This document shows positions 63,947 through 64,000 of a stretch of 64,000 nucleotides of DNA, one piece after another (within the stretch, counting starts at the first letter, position 1; every line of letters starts with the position of its first letter). The translations under genes and the position numbers were made by a program. The notes below the pieces were generated by a model. That model was not told where the DNA came from and ran no database searches. It saw only the letters and a program-made list of their open reading frames with translations. The stretch comes from Labrys okinawensis (GTDB taxonomy: Bacteria; Pseudomonadota; Alphaproteobacteria; Rhizobiales; Labraceae). The stretch covers positions 124,001 to 188,000 of the forward strand of contig NZ_PUEJ01000008.1 in NCBI RefSeq assembly GCF_002982075.1, in the 5' to 3' direction.

Positions 63947-64000
63947 CGCTCTCTCCCTGCGCGATGAAAAAACGTCATCGGACGAAGGAGGCCGCAGCGC

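Noticed and set aside
1-64000. tRNA, rRNA or CRISPR arrays
   Set aside because: No cloverleaf with a GTTCRANYC arm, no rRNA signature and no evenly spaced direct repeats were seen; the repeats present are dispersed palindromes.

Overview
The window is GC-rich DNA from an alphaproteobacterium, most likely of the order Hyphomicrobiales (Rhizobiales). Signs of this are an Omp25/31-type outer-membrane barrel, a fused TRAP permease next to a TAXI-type receptor, an MmyB-like regulator, a DUF4424 protein, the rhomboid - etfB - etfA - 3-hydroxyacyl-CoA dehydrogenase gene set, and several families of short intergenic palindromic repeats typical of this order. No rRNA or tRNA gene was found. The genus cannot be fixed from the sequence alone.

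Region 1 (1-6.7 kb) is one end of a prophage or prophage remnant. A very long virion-type gene on the minus strand runs off the left edge (more than 1012 codons). To its right are a 168-aa phage protein, a 129-aa helix-turn-helix protein and a 55-aa single-span membrane protein. A self-cleaving CI/LexA-like repressor is transcribed the other way, with operators of consensus TGTNCCC-N5-GGGNACA on both sides of it. Two small unidentified genes follow.

Region 2 (6.8-17.5 kb) is mainly cell surface: a YceH-like protein, the GDP-fucose pathway (gmd and fcl, convergent), an outer-membrane barrel, a glycosyltransferase/ATP-grasp pair, a TRAP transporter (receptor plus fused permease) and a second glycosyltransferase.

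Region 3 (17.5-26.7 kb) holds a lytic transglycosylase translationally coupled to an ALDH7-type dehydrogenase, an MmyB-like regulator divergent from an NAD-dependent epimerase-like gene with a shared palindrome, priA, a membrane protein of unknown function, and leuB.

Region 4 (27-34 kb) looks like an amine or polyamine module: a class-III aminotransferase, a divergent TetR/BetI-like regulator with a 20-bp-arm inverted repeat between them, and a PotF-like binding protein. A secreted M20 peptidase, a rhomboid protease and a lipoprotein follow.

Region 5 (34.4-46.7 kb) starts with etfB-etfA and ends with a 3-hydroxybutyryl-CoA dehydrogenase. Between them lie about 9.6 kb of accessory genes: a frameshifted GIY-YIG gene, an alpha/beta hydrolase, a RidA/TetR pair with three operators, MFS and LysE exporters, an ester-cyclase-like protein, a methionine aminopeptidase, and a LysR-VOC-SDR cluster.

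Region 6 (47-64 kb) is largely housekeeping: an L,D-transpeptidase, a FadR-type regulator, a DUF4424 protein, an isochorismatase-type hydrolase, proB plus a VOC protein, a lipoprotein, an EamA transporter, asd, nhaA, a periplasmic glucan protein (OpgD/OpgG), ftsK, and an overlapping pair of a PfkB kinase and a KDPG-type aldolase.

No wholly new multi-gene system is evident. The best leads are the regulatory architectures (prophage operators, the RidA/TetR triple operator, the aminotransferase/TetR inverted repeat), the glycosyltransferase/ATP-grasp pair, the kinase/aldolase pair, the SDR without a catalytic Tyr-Lys pair, and the repeat families that reach into gene ends.
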